The notes under the pieces: generated by a model | Told to the model about the DNA's origin: nothing | Database searches by the model: none | What the model saw: only the letters and a program-made list of their open reading frames with translations | From: Sphingomonas sp. UBA1000 | GTDB lineage: Bacteria > Pseudomonadota > Alphaproteobacteria > Sphingomonadales > Sphingomonadaceae | Assembly: GCA_002291855.1 (NCBI GenBank) | Contig: DBAW01000271.1 | Coordinates: 1-5,726 of the forward strand | Length of the DNA stretch: 5,726 bases | Reading direction: 5' to 3' | Position numbers and translations under genes: made by a program | Part shown: positions 1-5,726 of the stretch, in pieces | How positions within the stretch are numbered: the stretch's first letter is position 1 | Layout: every line of letters begins with the position of its first letter

Positions 1-239
1 GCCGTGATCGTGCCGCGCAGCATGTGCAGCCGCAGTGCCGGGCCGCCCGGCCAGCCTGCGCCCGCCGCCCAGAAGACCAGCCCGGTCGGCACCGTGCCGA
101 ACAGCGCGCGCCACAGCATCGCGCTATAGGCCCCCATCGCGATCGCCGCCGCCTTCATCGCCGCGTCCATCACCGCGAACAGCGCGATCCCGGCACAGGC
201 GGCGGCCAGCGGCAGGACGAAGGACGGCGGCAGCGGCAT
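1..239 (-). CDS. EamA/DMT-family transporter, N-terminal fragment (runs off left edge)
   Basis: Reading the minus strand from the ATG at 239-237 gives 79 open codons to the window edge; the C-terminus lies outside. The fragment is very hydrophobic. A first membrane segment lies at about residues 5-28 and contains LFAVMDAAMK, close to the FAVMDALVK-like start of EamA (drug/metabolite transporter) proteins. A second segment lies at about 44-60, after MLWRALFG, which resembles the family's 'FxRxLF' turn before TM2. Full-length members have about 280-300 residues and ten helices in two EamA repeats and sit in the inner membrane; the substrate cannot be told from this piece. The ATG at 239 is the only Met start after the in-frame stop (TAA, 281-279), which is also the ispG stop. 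No clear Shine-Dalgarno is visible. With only a 39-nt gap to ispG, co-transcription is likely. The family call is fairly firm, the function is not. Confidence 0.72.
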   Translation of the reverse strand, partial: MPLPPSFVLPLAAACAGIALFAVMDAAMKAAAIAMGAYSAMLWRALFGTVPTGLVFWAAGAGWPGGPALRLHMLRGTIT

Positions 240-247
240 GACGTCAT

Positions 248-272
248 GGCCCCGTTCGGGCGGCGCGGGGCC
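248..272 (-). promoter_or_regulatory. Inverted repeat at the ispG/EamA junction, next to the EamA start
   Basis: GGCCCCG (248-254) and CGGGGCC (266-272) form a perfect 7-bp stem with an 11-nt loop. On the minus-strand transcript the stem ends 8 nt before the EamA-family ATG, so it could cover the ribosome-binding region or act as a stabilising or attenuating element between the two cistrons. There is no U-tract, so a classic terminator is unlikely. In DNA this GC-rich such a stem could be chance; the function is inference only. Confidence 0.25.
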
Positions 273-278
273 GGCGGG

Positions 279-1442
279 TTATTCGGCCGCCTGGGCCGCG
301 CCGTCCGCCGCTGCGACAGGGGCGGCCATACCGTCCGCCGCCGCATTCGCGGCCTCGATCTCGGCCGCCTTCGCCTCCACCAGCCGCACGATATGGTCGA
401 TCATGTCGGCGTCGTTGACGTGATGATCGGTAACGCCCGACAGATAGACCATGTGCTTGCCGGCACCGCCGCCGGTCAGGCCGATATCGGTTTCCCGCGC
501 CTCGCCCGGGCCGTTGACGACGCAGCCGAGCACCGACAGCGACAGCGGCGTGCGGATATGCTGCAACCGCGCCTCGAGCGTTTCCACCGTGCGGATCACG
601 TCGAACCCCTGACGCGCGCAGCTGGGACAGGAGACGATGCGCACGCCGCGATTGCGGATGCCGAGCGCCTTCAGGATCTCAAAGCCGACGCGCACCTCCT
701 CTTCGGGTTCGGCCGACAGCGACACGCGGATCGTGTCGCCGATCCCGAACCACAGCAGCGATCCCAGCCCGATGGCCGATTTGACAGTGCCGCCGATCAG
801 CCCACCAGCCTCGGTGATGCCAAGGTGCAGCGGACAATCGACCGCCTCGGCCAGCTGCTGATAGGCGGCGACCGCCAGGAACACGTCCGACGCCTTCACC
901 GCGACCTTATATTCGCGGAAATCATGGTCCTCGAGGATGCGGATATGGTCGAGCGCGGATTCGACCAGCGCCTCGGGGCAGGGCTCGCCATATTTTTCCA
1001 GCAGATCGCGTTCGAGACTGCCGGCATTGACGCCGATGCGGATCGCGCAGCCATTGGCCTTGGCGGCATTCACCACCTCGCGCACCCGGTCGGCCGAGCC
1101 GATATTGCCGGGGTTGATGCGAAGGCATGCCGCGCCCGCATCCGCCGCCTCCAGCGCGCGCTGGTAATGAAAATGGATGTCGGCGACGATCGGCACCCGC
1201 GCCGCGCGCACGATCTGCTTCAGCGCCGTGGTGCTTTCAACATCGGGGCAGGACACGCGGATGATATCGGCCCCCGCCTCCTCGCAGCGGCGGATCTGGT
1301 CGATCGTCGCCTTGACATCGGATGTCGGGGTGTTGGTCATCGTCTGGACCGTCACCGGGGCGTCGCCGCCCACCGGCACGTTCCCGACCATGATCTGGCG
1401 GCACTGACGGCGCGCGATATCGCGCCAGGGACGTACGGACAT
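279..1442 (-). CDS. ispG: 4-hydroxy-3-methylbut-2-en-1-yl diphosphate synthase (flavodoxin/ferredoxin-dependent), IspG/GcpE
   Basis: This cytoplasmic [4Fe-4S] enzyme performs the penultimate step of the MEP isoprenoid pathway, reductively opening methylerythritol cyclodiphosphate (MEcPP) to HMBPP. From the ATG at 1442 it is 387 residues; E. coli IspG has 372. The N-terminal TIM-barrel domain carries the family signatures PVTVQTMTNT (29-38), VADIHFHY (86-93) and LRINPGNIG (107-115). The C-terminal domain has the cluster ligands in SCPSC (C272, C275), GCVVNGPGEA (C307) and E314, matching C270, C273, C305 and E312 of E. coli. The last 20 or so residues are an Ala-rich tail beyond the usual end. 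Start choice: MSVRPWRDIARRQ fits where the family begins, with GGGA about 8 nt upstream; ATG at 1457 (five residues longer), ATG at 1481 and GTG at 1535 also stay open but add atypical sequence. It is divergent from the asparaginase gene and followed closely by the EamA gene. Confidence 0.97.
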   Translation of the reverse strand: MSVRPWRDIARRQCRQIMVGNVPVGGDAPVTVQTMTNTPTSDVKATIDQIRRCEEAGADIIRVSCPDVESTTALKQIVRAARVPIVADIHFHYQRALEAADAGAACLRINPGNIGSADRVREVVNAAKANGCAIRIGVNAGSLERDLLEKYGEPCPEALVESALDHIRILEDHDFREYKVAVKASDVFLAVAAYQQLAEAVDCPLHLGITEAGGLIGGTVKSAIGLGSLLWFGIGDTIRVSLSAEPEEEVRVGFEILKALGIRNRGVRIVSCPSCARQGFDVIRTVETLEARLQHIRTPLSLSVLGCVVNGPGEARETDIGLTGGGAGKHMVYLSGVTDHHVNDADMIDHIVRLVEAKAAEIEAANAAADGMAAPVAAADGAAQAAE

Positions 1443-1477
1443 GCTGTTCCCGTTCATCTGCAAGGAAGACCGCTGCG

Positions 1478-1506
1478 TCATAGCAGGCTGTGCCCGCCCC
1501 CGGAAG
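1478..1506 (-). promoter_or_regulatory. Candidate ispG promoter
   Basis: On the minus strand, CTTCCG (1506-1501), a 17-nt spacer and CTATGA (1483-1478) match the alphaproteobacterial housekeeping pattern CTTGAC-N17-CTATAT at 3/6 and 4/6 positions. Transcription would start near 1471, giving a leader of about 14 or 29 nt before the ATGs at 1457 and 1442. That would rule out the longer starts at 1481 and 1535. The match is modest; this is an inference from pattern only. Confidence 0.25.
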
Positions 1507-1576
1507 CAACCGCGCGACGGCAAGGAAAGCCGCACCAGCCGGGGCGGACGGGTGGCGCGGACCCCGCACTGCCGCT

Positions 1577-1580
1577 AGGG
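1577..1580 (+). promoter_or_regulatory. Ribosome-binding site deciding the asparaginase start
   Basis: AGGG lies 8 nt before the ATG at 1589. It supports that start over the in-frame GTG at 1490, which would add 33 residues of Ala/Pro/Arg-rich sequence unlike the family N-terminus. The rest of the 1482-1588 spacer shows no convincing rightward -35/-10 pair. Confidence 0.5.
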
Positions 1581-1588
1581 CACCAGCC

Positions 1589-2536
1589 ATGAGCGAAGCA
1601 CAAGCAAGATCGAAGGGCCGGTGGAGCCTGGTCGTCCATGGCGGCGCGGGCATTTTGACGCGCGACACCGTGTCCGCCGATCAGGACCGGGCGGCGCGCG
1701 CCGGGCTGGCGGCGGCGCTTGATGCCGGCACCGCGATCCTGGCCGCGGGCGGCACCGCGCTCGACGCCGCCGAGGCGGCGGTGCGCGTGCTGGAGGATGA
1801 TCCCGCCTTCAATGCCGGGCGCGGCGCGGTGTTCACGCGCGACGGGCGGATCGAGCTGGACGCGGCGGTGATGGACGGGCGCGACCGGCGGGCCGGCGCG
1901 GTGACCGGCGTTACCGCCACCCGCAACCCGGTCACGCTGGCGCGGCGGGTGATGGAGGCCAGCCCGCATGTGCTGCTGTCGGGCGCGGGGGCCGATCTGT
2001 TCGCGCGCGATCAGGGCCTGCCCGCAGCCGGGCAGGACTGGTTCGCCACCCCCGAACGCCGCCGCCAGCTTGACGAACTGCTGAGCAGCGGCGGCGACGC
2101 GTTCGATATCGACATGAAATATGGCACCGTCGGCGCGGTGGCGTGCGACCGCGACGGCCATGTCGCCGCCGCCACATCGACCGGCGGGGTGATGGGCAAG
2201 ATCTGGGGCCGGATCGGCGATTCGCCGCTGATCGGGGCGGGCACCTATGCCGATGATCGCGCCGGCGCGGTGTCGTGCACGGGCGCGGGCGAGTTCTTCA
2301 TCCGCGCCGGGGTCGGCCATGAAATCGCCGCGCGGGTGCGGCTGGCCGGGGAAGATCTGCGCAGCGCCGCCGCCGCCGCCCTCGCCGATATGGGCGCGCT
2401 GGGCGGCACCGGCGGCACGATCGTCGCCGGGCCGGGCGGCGAAGGCTTCTGGCTGTTCAACAGCCGGGGCATGTACCGAGGCTGCGCCGATGCATCGGGG
2501 GCGCGGCAGGTCGCCATCTATGGCGATGAAGGCTAG
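1589..2536 (+). CDS. iaaA: Isoaspartyl peptidase / L-asparaginase (plant-type, Ntn-hydrolase, peptidase family T2)
   Basis: The protein has 315 residues, close to E. coli IaaA (321). Family members hydrolyse isoaspartyl dipeptides and L-asparagine, recycling peptides from damaged proteins; they are made as a precursor that cleaves itself into alpha and beta subunits. The N-terminus has VVHGGAG (15-21), followed by FNAGRGAVFT (74-83) and ELDAAVMDG (89-97). The cleavage site and nucleophile are in KYGTVGAVA, where T180 (codon 2126-2128) would become the N-terminus of the beta subunit. The other active-site elements follow at family spacing: TSTGG (T198), GRIGDSPLIGAG (R208, D211) and TGAGE (T231, G232), each one residue later than in E. 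coli IaaA. No signal peptide is evident, so a cytoplasmic location is expected. A short Ala run (about 260-265) comes from GCC repeats. Isoaspartyl peptidase versus asparaginase preference cannot be read from sequence; glycosylasparaginase is a less likely alternative. Confidence 0.94.
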   Translation: MSEAQARSKGRWSLVVHGGAGILTRDTVSADQDRAARAGLAAALDAGTAILAAGGTALDAAEAAVRVLEDDPAFNAGRGAVFTRDGRIELDAAVMDGRDRRAGAVTGVTATRNPVTLARRVMEASPHVLLSGAGADLFARDQGLPAAGQDWFATPERRRQLDELLSSGGDAFDIDMKYGTVGAVACDRDGHVAAATSTGGVMGKIWGRIGDSPLIGAGTYADDRAGAVSCTGAGEFFIRAGVGHEIAARVRLAGEDLRSAAAAALADMGALGGTGGTIVAGPGGEGFWLFNSRGMYRGCADASGARQVAIYGDEG

Positions 2537-2541
2537 GGCGT

Positions 2542-2577
2542 GTTCGGGCCGGGTGCGACCACCCGGCGGCCCGGAAC
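2542..2577. terminator. GC-rich hairpin between convergent genes, possible bidirectional terminator
   Basis: CCGGGTG (2549-2555) and CACCCGG (2560-2566) form a perfect 7-bp stem closed by the tetraloop CGAC. Pairing can be extended outward, in an alternative register with bulges, by GGGCC (2546-2550) with GGCCC (2568-2572) and GTTC (2542-2545) with GAAC (2574-2577). It starts 5 nt after the asparaginase stop and lies 57 nt beyond the ubiH-like stop, the right place for a terminator serving both strands. No T-run follows on either strand, so it is not a textbook intrinsic terminator. The rest of 2537-2633 shows nothing else. Confidence 0.4.
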
Positions 2578-2633
2578 ATGCAGCACAACAGACCAGCGGA
2601 GCGCCGACGGTCCTGCCGCAGAAAGCCTGACCG

Positions 2634-3839
2634 TCAGACCATCGCCCCGGCGAGCAGCCGGGGCAGATCGCCCGCCTCGCCCCGCGCCTCGGCCATGAAC
2701 AACTGCTTGAGCGGGGCGAGCCGCTGCACGGCGCCCAGCCCGAACCGGCGCACCGCCGACGCCGCCTCGCCGCGAATGCCGAACAGTCGCGCCAGCCCGT
2801 CGGTCGACGCGGCGACAAGAAAGGTGTCGAGGCTGCGCCAGCGGCGATAGCGGTCCATCAGCTGCGGATCGCCCAGATCGAGGCCCAGCCGCGCCCCATC
2901 GACCAGCACCTCGGTCAGCGCGGCAGCATCGCGCAGCCCGAGATTGAGGCCCTGGCCGGCAATCGGATGGATGCCATGCGCGGCATCGCCGACCAGCGCC
3001 AGCCGGTGATCGGTGATCCGCGCGGCATGGTGAAAGCCGAGCGGATAGCTGGACAGCGGTGCCGCAAGCGTCATCTCGCCGAGCAGCCCGCCCATTTTCT
3101 TGTGCAGTTCGGCGACAAAGCCGCGCGGGCCGAGCTTCAGATAGCCGGGCGCGTCGTCGCGGGTGACCGACCAGACCAGCCCCGACCGGTTGCCCGGCAG
3201 CATCGGCAGGATCGCGAACGGCCCTTCGGGATAGAAAATCTCATAAGCGATATTGTCGTGCGGGCGTTCATGCTCGATCGCGGCGATGATCGCGACATGT
3301 TCATATTGCCAGCGCGCAATCGGGATGCCCGCCGCCTCGCGCGTCGGCGACTGCCGCCCCTCGGCAGCGATCAGCAGCGGCGCGCGCACCTCGCGGCCAT
3401 CGGCCAGCCGCACCATGACGCCATGTTCGCCGCGTTCGGTCGCGACCGGCCGGGCCGGCATCAGCAATGTGACATTGGCGGCATCGGCGGCGGCAGCATG
3501 AAGCGCGTGGCGCAGCGCGCGGTTCTCGAACATGATGCCCAGCGCGCCGTCATCGGCGGCGGGCGCGAAATCGAGCGCGCCGGGTTTCAGCCCGTCCGAC
3601 ACCCGGATCGCGGCAATCGGGCAGCCCTTGCCCTCCAGCCGCGCGCCAAGCCCGATCGCCTCCAGCATCCGCCAGCTCGCCGAGGCGATGGCGGATGCGC
3701 GCCCGTCAAAAGCGGGGGCGAGCACGGTTGCCGGTTCGGCCGGGTCGATGACGGTCGATGACAGGCCATGCGCATCGAGCGCCAGCGCCAGTGTCAGGCC
3801 CACAAGGCCGCCGCCGAGGATGATGACGTCGCTGTCCAT
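2634..3839 (-). CDS. UbiH/UbiF/COQ6-family FAD-dependent monooxygenase (ubiquinone biosynthesis hydroxylase)
   Basis: The protein has 401 residues, normal for the family. These flavoproteins use NAD(P)H, FAD and O2 to hydroxylate the aromatic ring of ubiquinone precursors at the inner membrane. The N-terminal Rossmann motif is GGGLVG (9-14) in VIILGGGLVGLTLALAL; an acidic residue at the end of strand two (D32 in VIDPAE) would bind the FAD ribose. The middle motif AAEGRQSPTRE (158-168) is the family's ADGR.S..R segment with Glu in place of the usual Asp. The C-terminal FAD motif is intact: VGDAAHGIHPIAGQGLNLG (283-301). Which ring position it acts on (UbiH-, UbiF-, UbiI- or alphaproteobacterial UbiL-like) cannot be settled by eye, so no symbol is given. 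The start is the ATG at 3839, since the Rossmann strand begins four residues in; the frame stays open upstream only as a shadow over ftsK. It lacks a clear Shine-Dalgarno, is divergent from ftsK and converges on the asparaginase gene. Confidence 0.92.
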   Translation of the reverse strand: MDSDVIILGGGLVGLTLALALDAHGLSSTVIDPAEPATVLAPAFDGRASAIASASWRMLEAIGLGARLEGKGCPIAAIRVSDGLKPGALDFAPAADDGALGIMFENRALRHALHAAAADAANVTLLMPARPVATERGEHGVMVRLADGREVRAPLLIAAEGRQSPTREAAGIPIARWQYEHVAIIAAIEHERPHDNIAYEIFYPEGPFAILPMLPGNRSGLVWSVTRDDAPGYLKLGPRGFVAELHKKMGGLLGEMTLAAPLSSYPLGFHHAARITDHRLALVGDAAHGIHPIAGQGLNLGLRDAAALTEVLVDGARLGLDLGDPQLMDRYRRWRSLDTFLVAASTDGLARLFGIRGEAASAVRRFGLGAVQRLAPLKQLFMAEARGEAGDLPRLLAGAMV

Positions 3840-3847
3840 GGCCCGAC

Positions 3848-3876
3848 AGATAACGCCTTGCGCGTCATGCGGCCAG
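3848..3876 (-). promoter_or_regulatory. Candidate promoter of the ubiH-like gene, near-leaderless
   Basis: On the minus strand, CTGGCC (3876-3871), a 17-nt spacer and TTATCT (3853-3848) match the CTTGAC-N17-CTATAT pattern at 4/6 and 4/6. The expected start, about 7 nt past the -10, falls at roughly 3841, one or two bases before the ATG at 3839. This agrees with the lack of a ribosome-binding site there (the nearest AAGG is about 16 nt away). Pattern-based inference. Confidence 0.3.
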
Positions 3877-3904
3877 CGCGGATCTCTCTCCGTTCGGTGC
3901 TGCG

Positions 3905-3933
3905 CTTGACGCCGGAGTCCGGCTGGGCGACAT
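3905..3933 (+). promoter_or_regulatory. Candidate ftsK promoter
   Basis: CTTGAC (3905-3910) is a perfect copy of the alphaproteobacterial housekeeping -35 element. After exactly 17 nt comes CGACAT (3928-3933), matching CTATAT at 4/6. Transcription would start near 3940, leaving a leader of about 90 nt before the ftsK start at 4029. The spacer contains a palindrome listed separately. It is the best promoter candidate in the window, but untested. Confidence 0.42.
3911..3923. promoter_or_regulatory. Palindrome with central GANTC site in the candidate ftsK promoter spacer
   Basis: GCCGGA-G-TCCGGC is a perfect inverted repeat with 6-bp arms and a single central base. It begins immediately after the CTTGAC element. 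Its centre, GAGTC (3915-3919), is a GANTC sequence, the target of the alphaproteobacterial cell-cycle methylase CcrM. It could be an operator or a methylation-sensitive switch; the sequence itself is seen directly, the role is inference. Confidence 0.35.
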
Positions 3934-4015
3934 GGGCGGAGCCGGGAACATTTCGCGCACAAAGCCGCCCCGCCGTCTCGGTGGGCAGCAGGCGCGCAGG
4001 CGGGCGATGGACGCT

Positions 4016-4020
4016 GGAGA
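4016..4020 (+). promoter_or_regulatory. Ribosome-binding site deciding the ftsK start
   Basis: GGAGA ends 8 nt before the ATG at 4029 and abuts or overlaps the alternative in-frame ATG at 4020, where it could not serve as a Shine-Dalgarno. This favours the 4029 start (protein beginning MATQVADED) over the three-residue-longer form. Confidence 0.55.
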
Positions 4021-4028
4021 TGAAGGCG

Positions 4029-5726
4029 ATGGCGACGCAGGTGGCGGACGAGGATATGCCCGGCTGGCGCCAGGCGGTGGCGCGCGGCGTGCAGCGCGGT
4101 GCGGCGGTGGCCGGTGCGGTCGCGCTGGCGGCGGTCGCGCTGCTGCTCGCGCTGGCGCTGATCAGCTACCGCCCCAGCGATGCCGCGCTCAACACCGCTG
4201 CCGCCGGTGCGCCGGGCAATTGGGTCGGCACGCCGGGGGCCTGGGCGGCCGATCTGCTGCTGACCGGCTTTGGGCCGGCCATCGGCCTGATGCTGCCGAT
4301 GCTCGGCCTGATGGCGCTGCGCCTCTATCATGACCGCGCGGTCGGGCGCTGGCGGCGCAACCTGCCGGTCGCGCTGGTCGGCATCGCGCTGATCGGCGCG
4401 GCGGCGGCGGGCATCCGCCCGGGCGCGATCCCCGGCCTGCCGGCGGGCGTGGGCGGCGTGCTCGGCCATCTCGGCGCGCAGCTGGGCCAGCTTGGCCTGT
4501 CGGCGATTGCCGATCCGGCGGTGCGCGACTGGACCGGGGCCGGGCTGGTCGCGGTCGCCGGGCTGGCCGGGCTGATCGTCTGGACGCTGTGCCTCGAACT
4601 GGACGAGATCGAGCGCGACTGGCTGTTGCGGCGGCGCGCCCGGCGCGCGGCGGATGGCGATATCTGGGCAGACGACGCCCCCGCCCCGGTCAAGCGCCCG
4701 CGCGCCCCGGCCGAAAAGCGCCGCCCGGTCGAGGCCGATCACCGGCCGCCGCCGGTCATCTCGGTGCCCGAGAAAAAGGACAAGGACCCGCGCCCGCAGC
4801 CGCCGGTGCAGGCAAGCCTAGACCTCAAGGACCGTTACGCCCTGCCCCCGCTCGACCTGCTGCGCCCGGCACCGCCGTCCAGCGGCGGCACGCTCGACAC
4901 CGCCGCGCTCGAACGCAATGCCCGGCTGCTCGAAAGCGTGCTCGACGATTTCCACGTCAAAGGCTCGATCGTCGAGGTGCGCCCCGGCCCGGTCGTCACC
5001 ATGTACGAACTGGAACCCGCCGCCGGCATCAAGGCCAGCCGCGTGATCCAGCTGGCCGACGACATTGCCCGCAACATGTCGGCACTGTCGGCGCGCGTTG
5101 CCACGATTCCGGGCCGCACGGTGATCGGCATCGAACTGCCCAACCAGAAGCGCGAGGCGGTGGTGCTGCACGAACTGGTGGCGAGCAGCGCCTTTGCCGA
5201 TCAGGCCGGATCGCTGCCGATCATTCTGGGCAAGAACATCGCCGGCGATCCGGTGATCGCCGATCTGGCCCCGATGCCGCATCTGCTGGTCGCCGGCACC
5301 ACCGGGTCGGGCAAGTCGGTCGGCCTGAATGCGATGATCCTGTCGCTGCTCTACCGGCTGACGCCCGACCAGTGCCGGATGATCATGATCGATCCCAAGA
5401 TGCTCGAGTTGAGCATCTATGACGACATTCCCCATCTGCTGGCCCCGGTGGTCACCGAACCGCCCAAGGCGATCCGCGCGCTGCGCTGGGCGGTCGAGCA
5501 GATGGAGGAGCGCTACCGGATGATGGCCTCGGTCTCGGTGCGGTCGCTGGCCAGCTTCAACGAGAAGGTGCGGCTCGCCAAGGCCAAGGGCCAGCCGCTC
5601 GGCCGCCGCGTGCAGACCGGCTATGACGCTGAGACCGGCCAGCCGCTCTATGAGGAAGAGCAGCTGGTCTATGAACCGCTGCCGCAGATCGTCGTCATTG
5701 TCGACGAACTCGCCGACCTGATGATG
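4029..5726 (+). CDS. ftsK: DNA translocase FtsK, 5' part (runs off right edge)
   Basis: FtsK is a septum-anchored, ATP-driven DNA pump that moves chromosome termini and activates XerCD recombination at dif during division. The 566 codons here run without a stop to the window edge. Four hydrophobic segments form the membrane domain: about 26-46, 75-98, 111-129 and 171-189, with a Gly-rich loop (139-158) before the fourth. A charged Pro/Arg/Lys-rich linker of only about 95 residues (190-285) follows, far shorter than the roughly 600 residues in E. coli but usual in alphaproteobacteria. The motor's alpha domain starts near 290. Its beta (RecA-like) domain has Walker A GTTGSGKS (423-430), IDPKMLEL (454-461) and Walker B IVVIVDE (554-560). 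The segment before Walker B (VQTGYDAETGQPLYEEE) is family-typical. The window ends at LADLMM, so the rest of the ATPase and the DNA-reading gamma winged helix are missing. It is divergent from the ubiH-like gene. The short-linker type (also called SpoIIIE-like) is the same family. Confidence 0.96.
   Translation, partial: MATQVADEDMPGWRQAVARGVQRGAAVAGAVALAAVALLLALALISYRPSDAALNTAAAGAPGNWVGTPGAWAADLLLTGFGPAIGLMLPMLGLMALRLYHDRAVGRWRRNLPVALVGIALIGAAAAGIRPGAIPGLPAGVGGVLGHLGAQLGQLGLSAIADPAVRDWTGAGLVAVAGLAGLIVWTLCLELDEIERDWLLRRRARRAADGDIWADDAPAPVKRPRAPAEKRRPVEADHRPPPVISVPEKKDKDPRPQPPVQASLDLKDRYALPPLDLLRPAPPSSGGTLDTAALERNARLLESVLDDFHVKGSIVEVRPGPVVTMYELEPAAGIKASRVIQLADDIARNMSALSARVATIPGRTVIGIELPNQKREAVVLHELVASSAFADQAGSLPIILGKNIAGDPVIADLAPMPHLLVAGTTGSGKSVGLNAMILSLLYRLTPDQCRMIMIDPKMLELSIYDDIPHLLAPVVTEPPKAIRALRWAVEQMEERYRMMASVSVRSLASFNEKVRLAKAKGQPLGRRVQTGYDAETGQPLYEEEQLVYEPLPQIVVIVDELADLMM

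Noticed and set aside
1490..1588. N-terminal extension of the asparaginase from a GTG at 1490
   Set aside because: The added residues do not resemble the family, no signal-peptide pattern is present, and AGGG is well placed for the ATG at 1589.
1443..1588. Search for a small gene, tRNA or riboswitch in the ispG-asparaginase spacer
   Set aside because: No cloverleaf, no aptamer-like conserved core and no short frame with a ribosome-binding site other than the asparaginase start could be seen.
24..1592. A 522-codon open frame on the plus strand, antisense to ispG and its neighbours
   Set aside because: It lies opposite a certain ispG gene, is Arg/His/Gly-rich without any recognisable domain, and is what GC-skewed third positions produce on the opposite strand.
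2365..2382. GCC triplet run as a possible microsatellite
   Set aside because: It is a short run of Ala codons in an Ala-rich helix of the asparaginase, common in DNA of this composition.
1478..2818. A 446-codon minus-strand open frame across the asparaginase gene
   Set aside because: It is antisense to a gene with all catalytic motifs intact, has low-complexity Arg/Ala/Gly content and spans into the end of the ubiH-like gene; a composition shadow.
3840..4742. Upstream extension of the ubiH-like frame to a 702-codon protein (possible fusion)
   Set aside because: The extra 300 residues are Arg/Gln/His-rich, antisense to the FtsK membrane domain and show no homology features; the FAD Rossmann fold begins right after the ATG at 3839.
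4818..5435. A 205-codon minus-strand open frame opposite the FtsK motor domain
   Set aside because: Its codons are the complement of conserved FtsK residues, and the His/Asp/Arg-rich product matches no family I recognise.

Overview
This window reads as ordinary, gene-dense chromosome from a high-GC alphaproteobacterium, most likely a sphingomonad (Sphingomonas or a relative). This rests on strong G/C preference at third codon positions, the family character of the proteins (alphaproteobacterial-type FtsK with a short linker, UbiH/COQ6-family hydroxylase, IspG with an Ala-rich tail), few GANTC sites by hand count, and promoter-like CTTGAC-type elements. No mobile element, tRNA, rRNA, CRISPR array or phage-like block is visible, and base composition looks even across the window.

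Layout. Positions 1-239 (minus) hold the N-terminal part of an EamA/DMT-family membrane transporter that runs off the left edge. Directly upstream of it on the same strand is ispG (279-1442, minus), an iron-sulfur enzyme of the MEP isoprenoid pathway; the two may be co-transcribed. A divergent spacer (1443-1588) separates ispG from a plant-type isoaspartyl peptidase/L-asparaginase gene (1589-2536, plus). That gene converges on a ubiquinone-biosynthesis-type FAD monooxygenase gene (2634-3839, minus), with a GC-rich hairpin between them. A second divergent spacer (3840-4028) carries the best promoter candidates. It leads rightward into ftsK (4029 to the right edge, plus), which is cut after the Walker B motif.

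Together the genes are housekeeping: MEP pathway (IspG) feeding isoprenoids, quinone ring hydroxylation (UbiH-like, which needs the isoprenoid tail made from MEP products), isoaspartyl dipeptide/asparagine degradation, and chromosome segregation at division (FtsK). IspG and the UbiH-like protein are linked by metabolism, but they are not in one operon here.

I found no convincing new biological system. The most interesting signals are regulatory. A perfect 6-bp-arm palindrome centred on a GANTC site (the CcrM methylation motif) lies in the spacer of the candidate ftsK promoter, and the ubiH-like gene has a candidate promoter that would give an almost leaderless mRNA.
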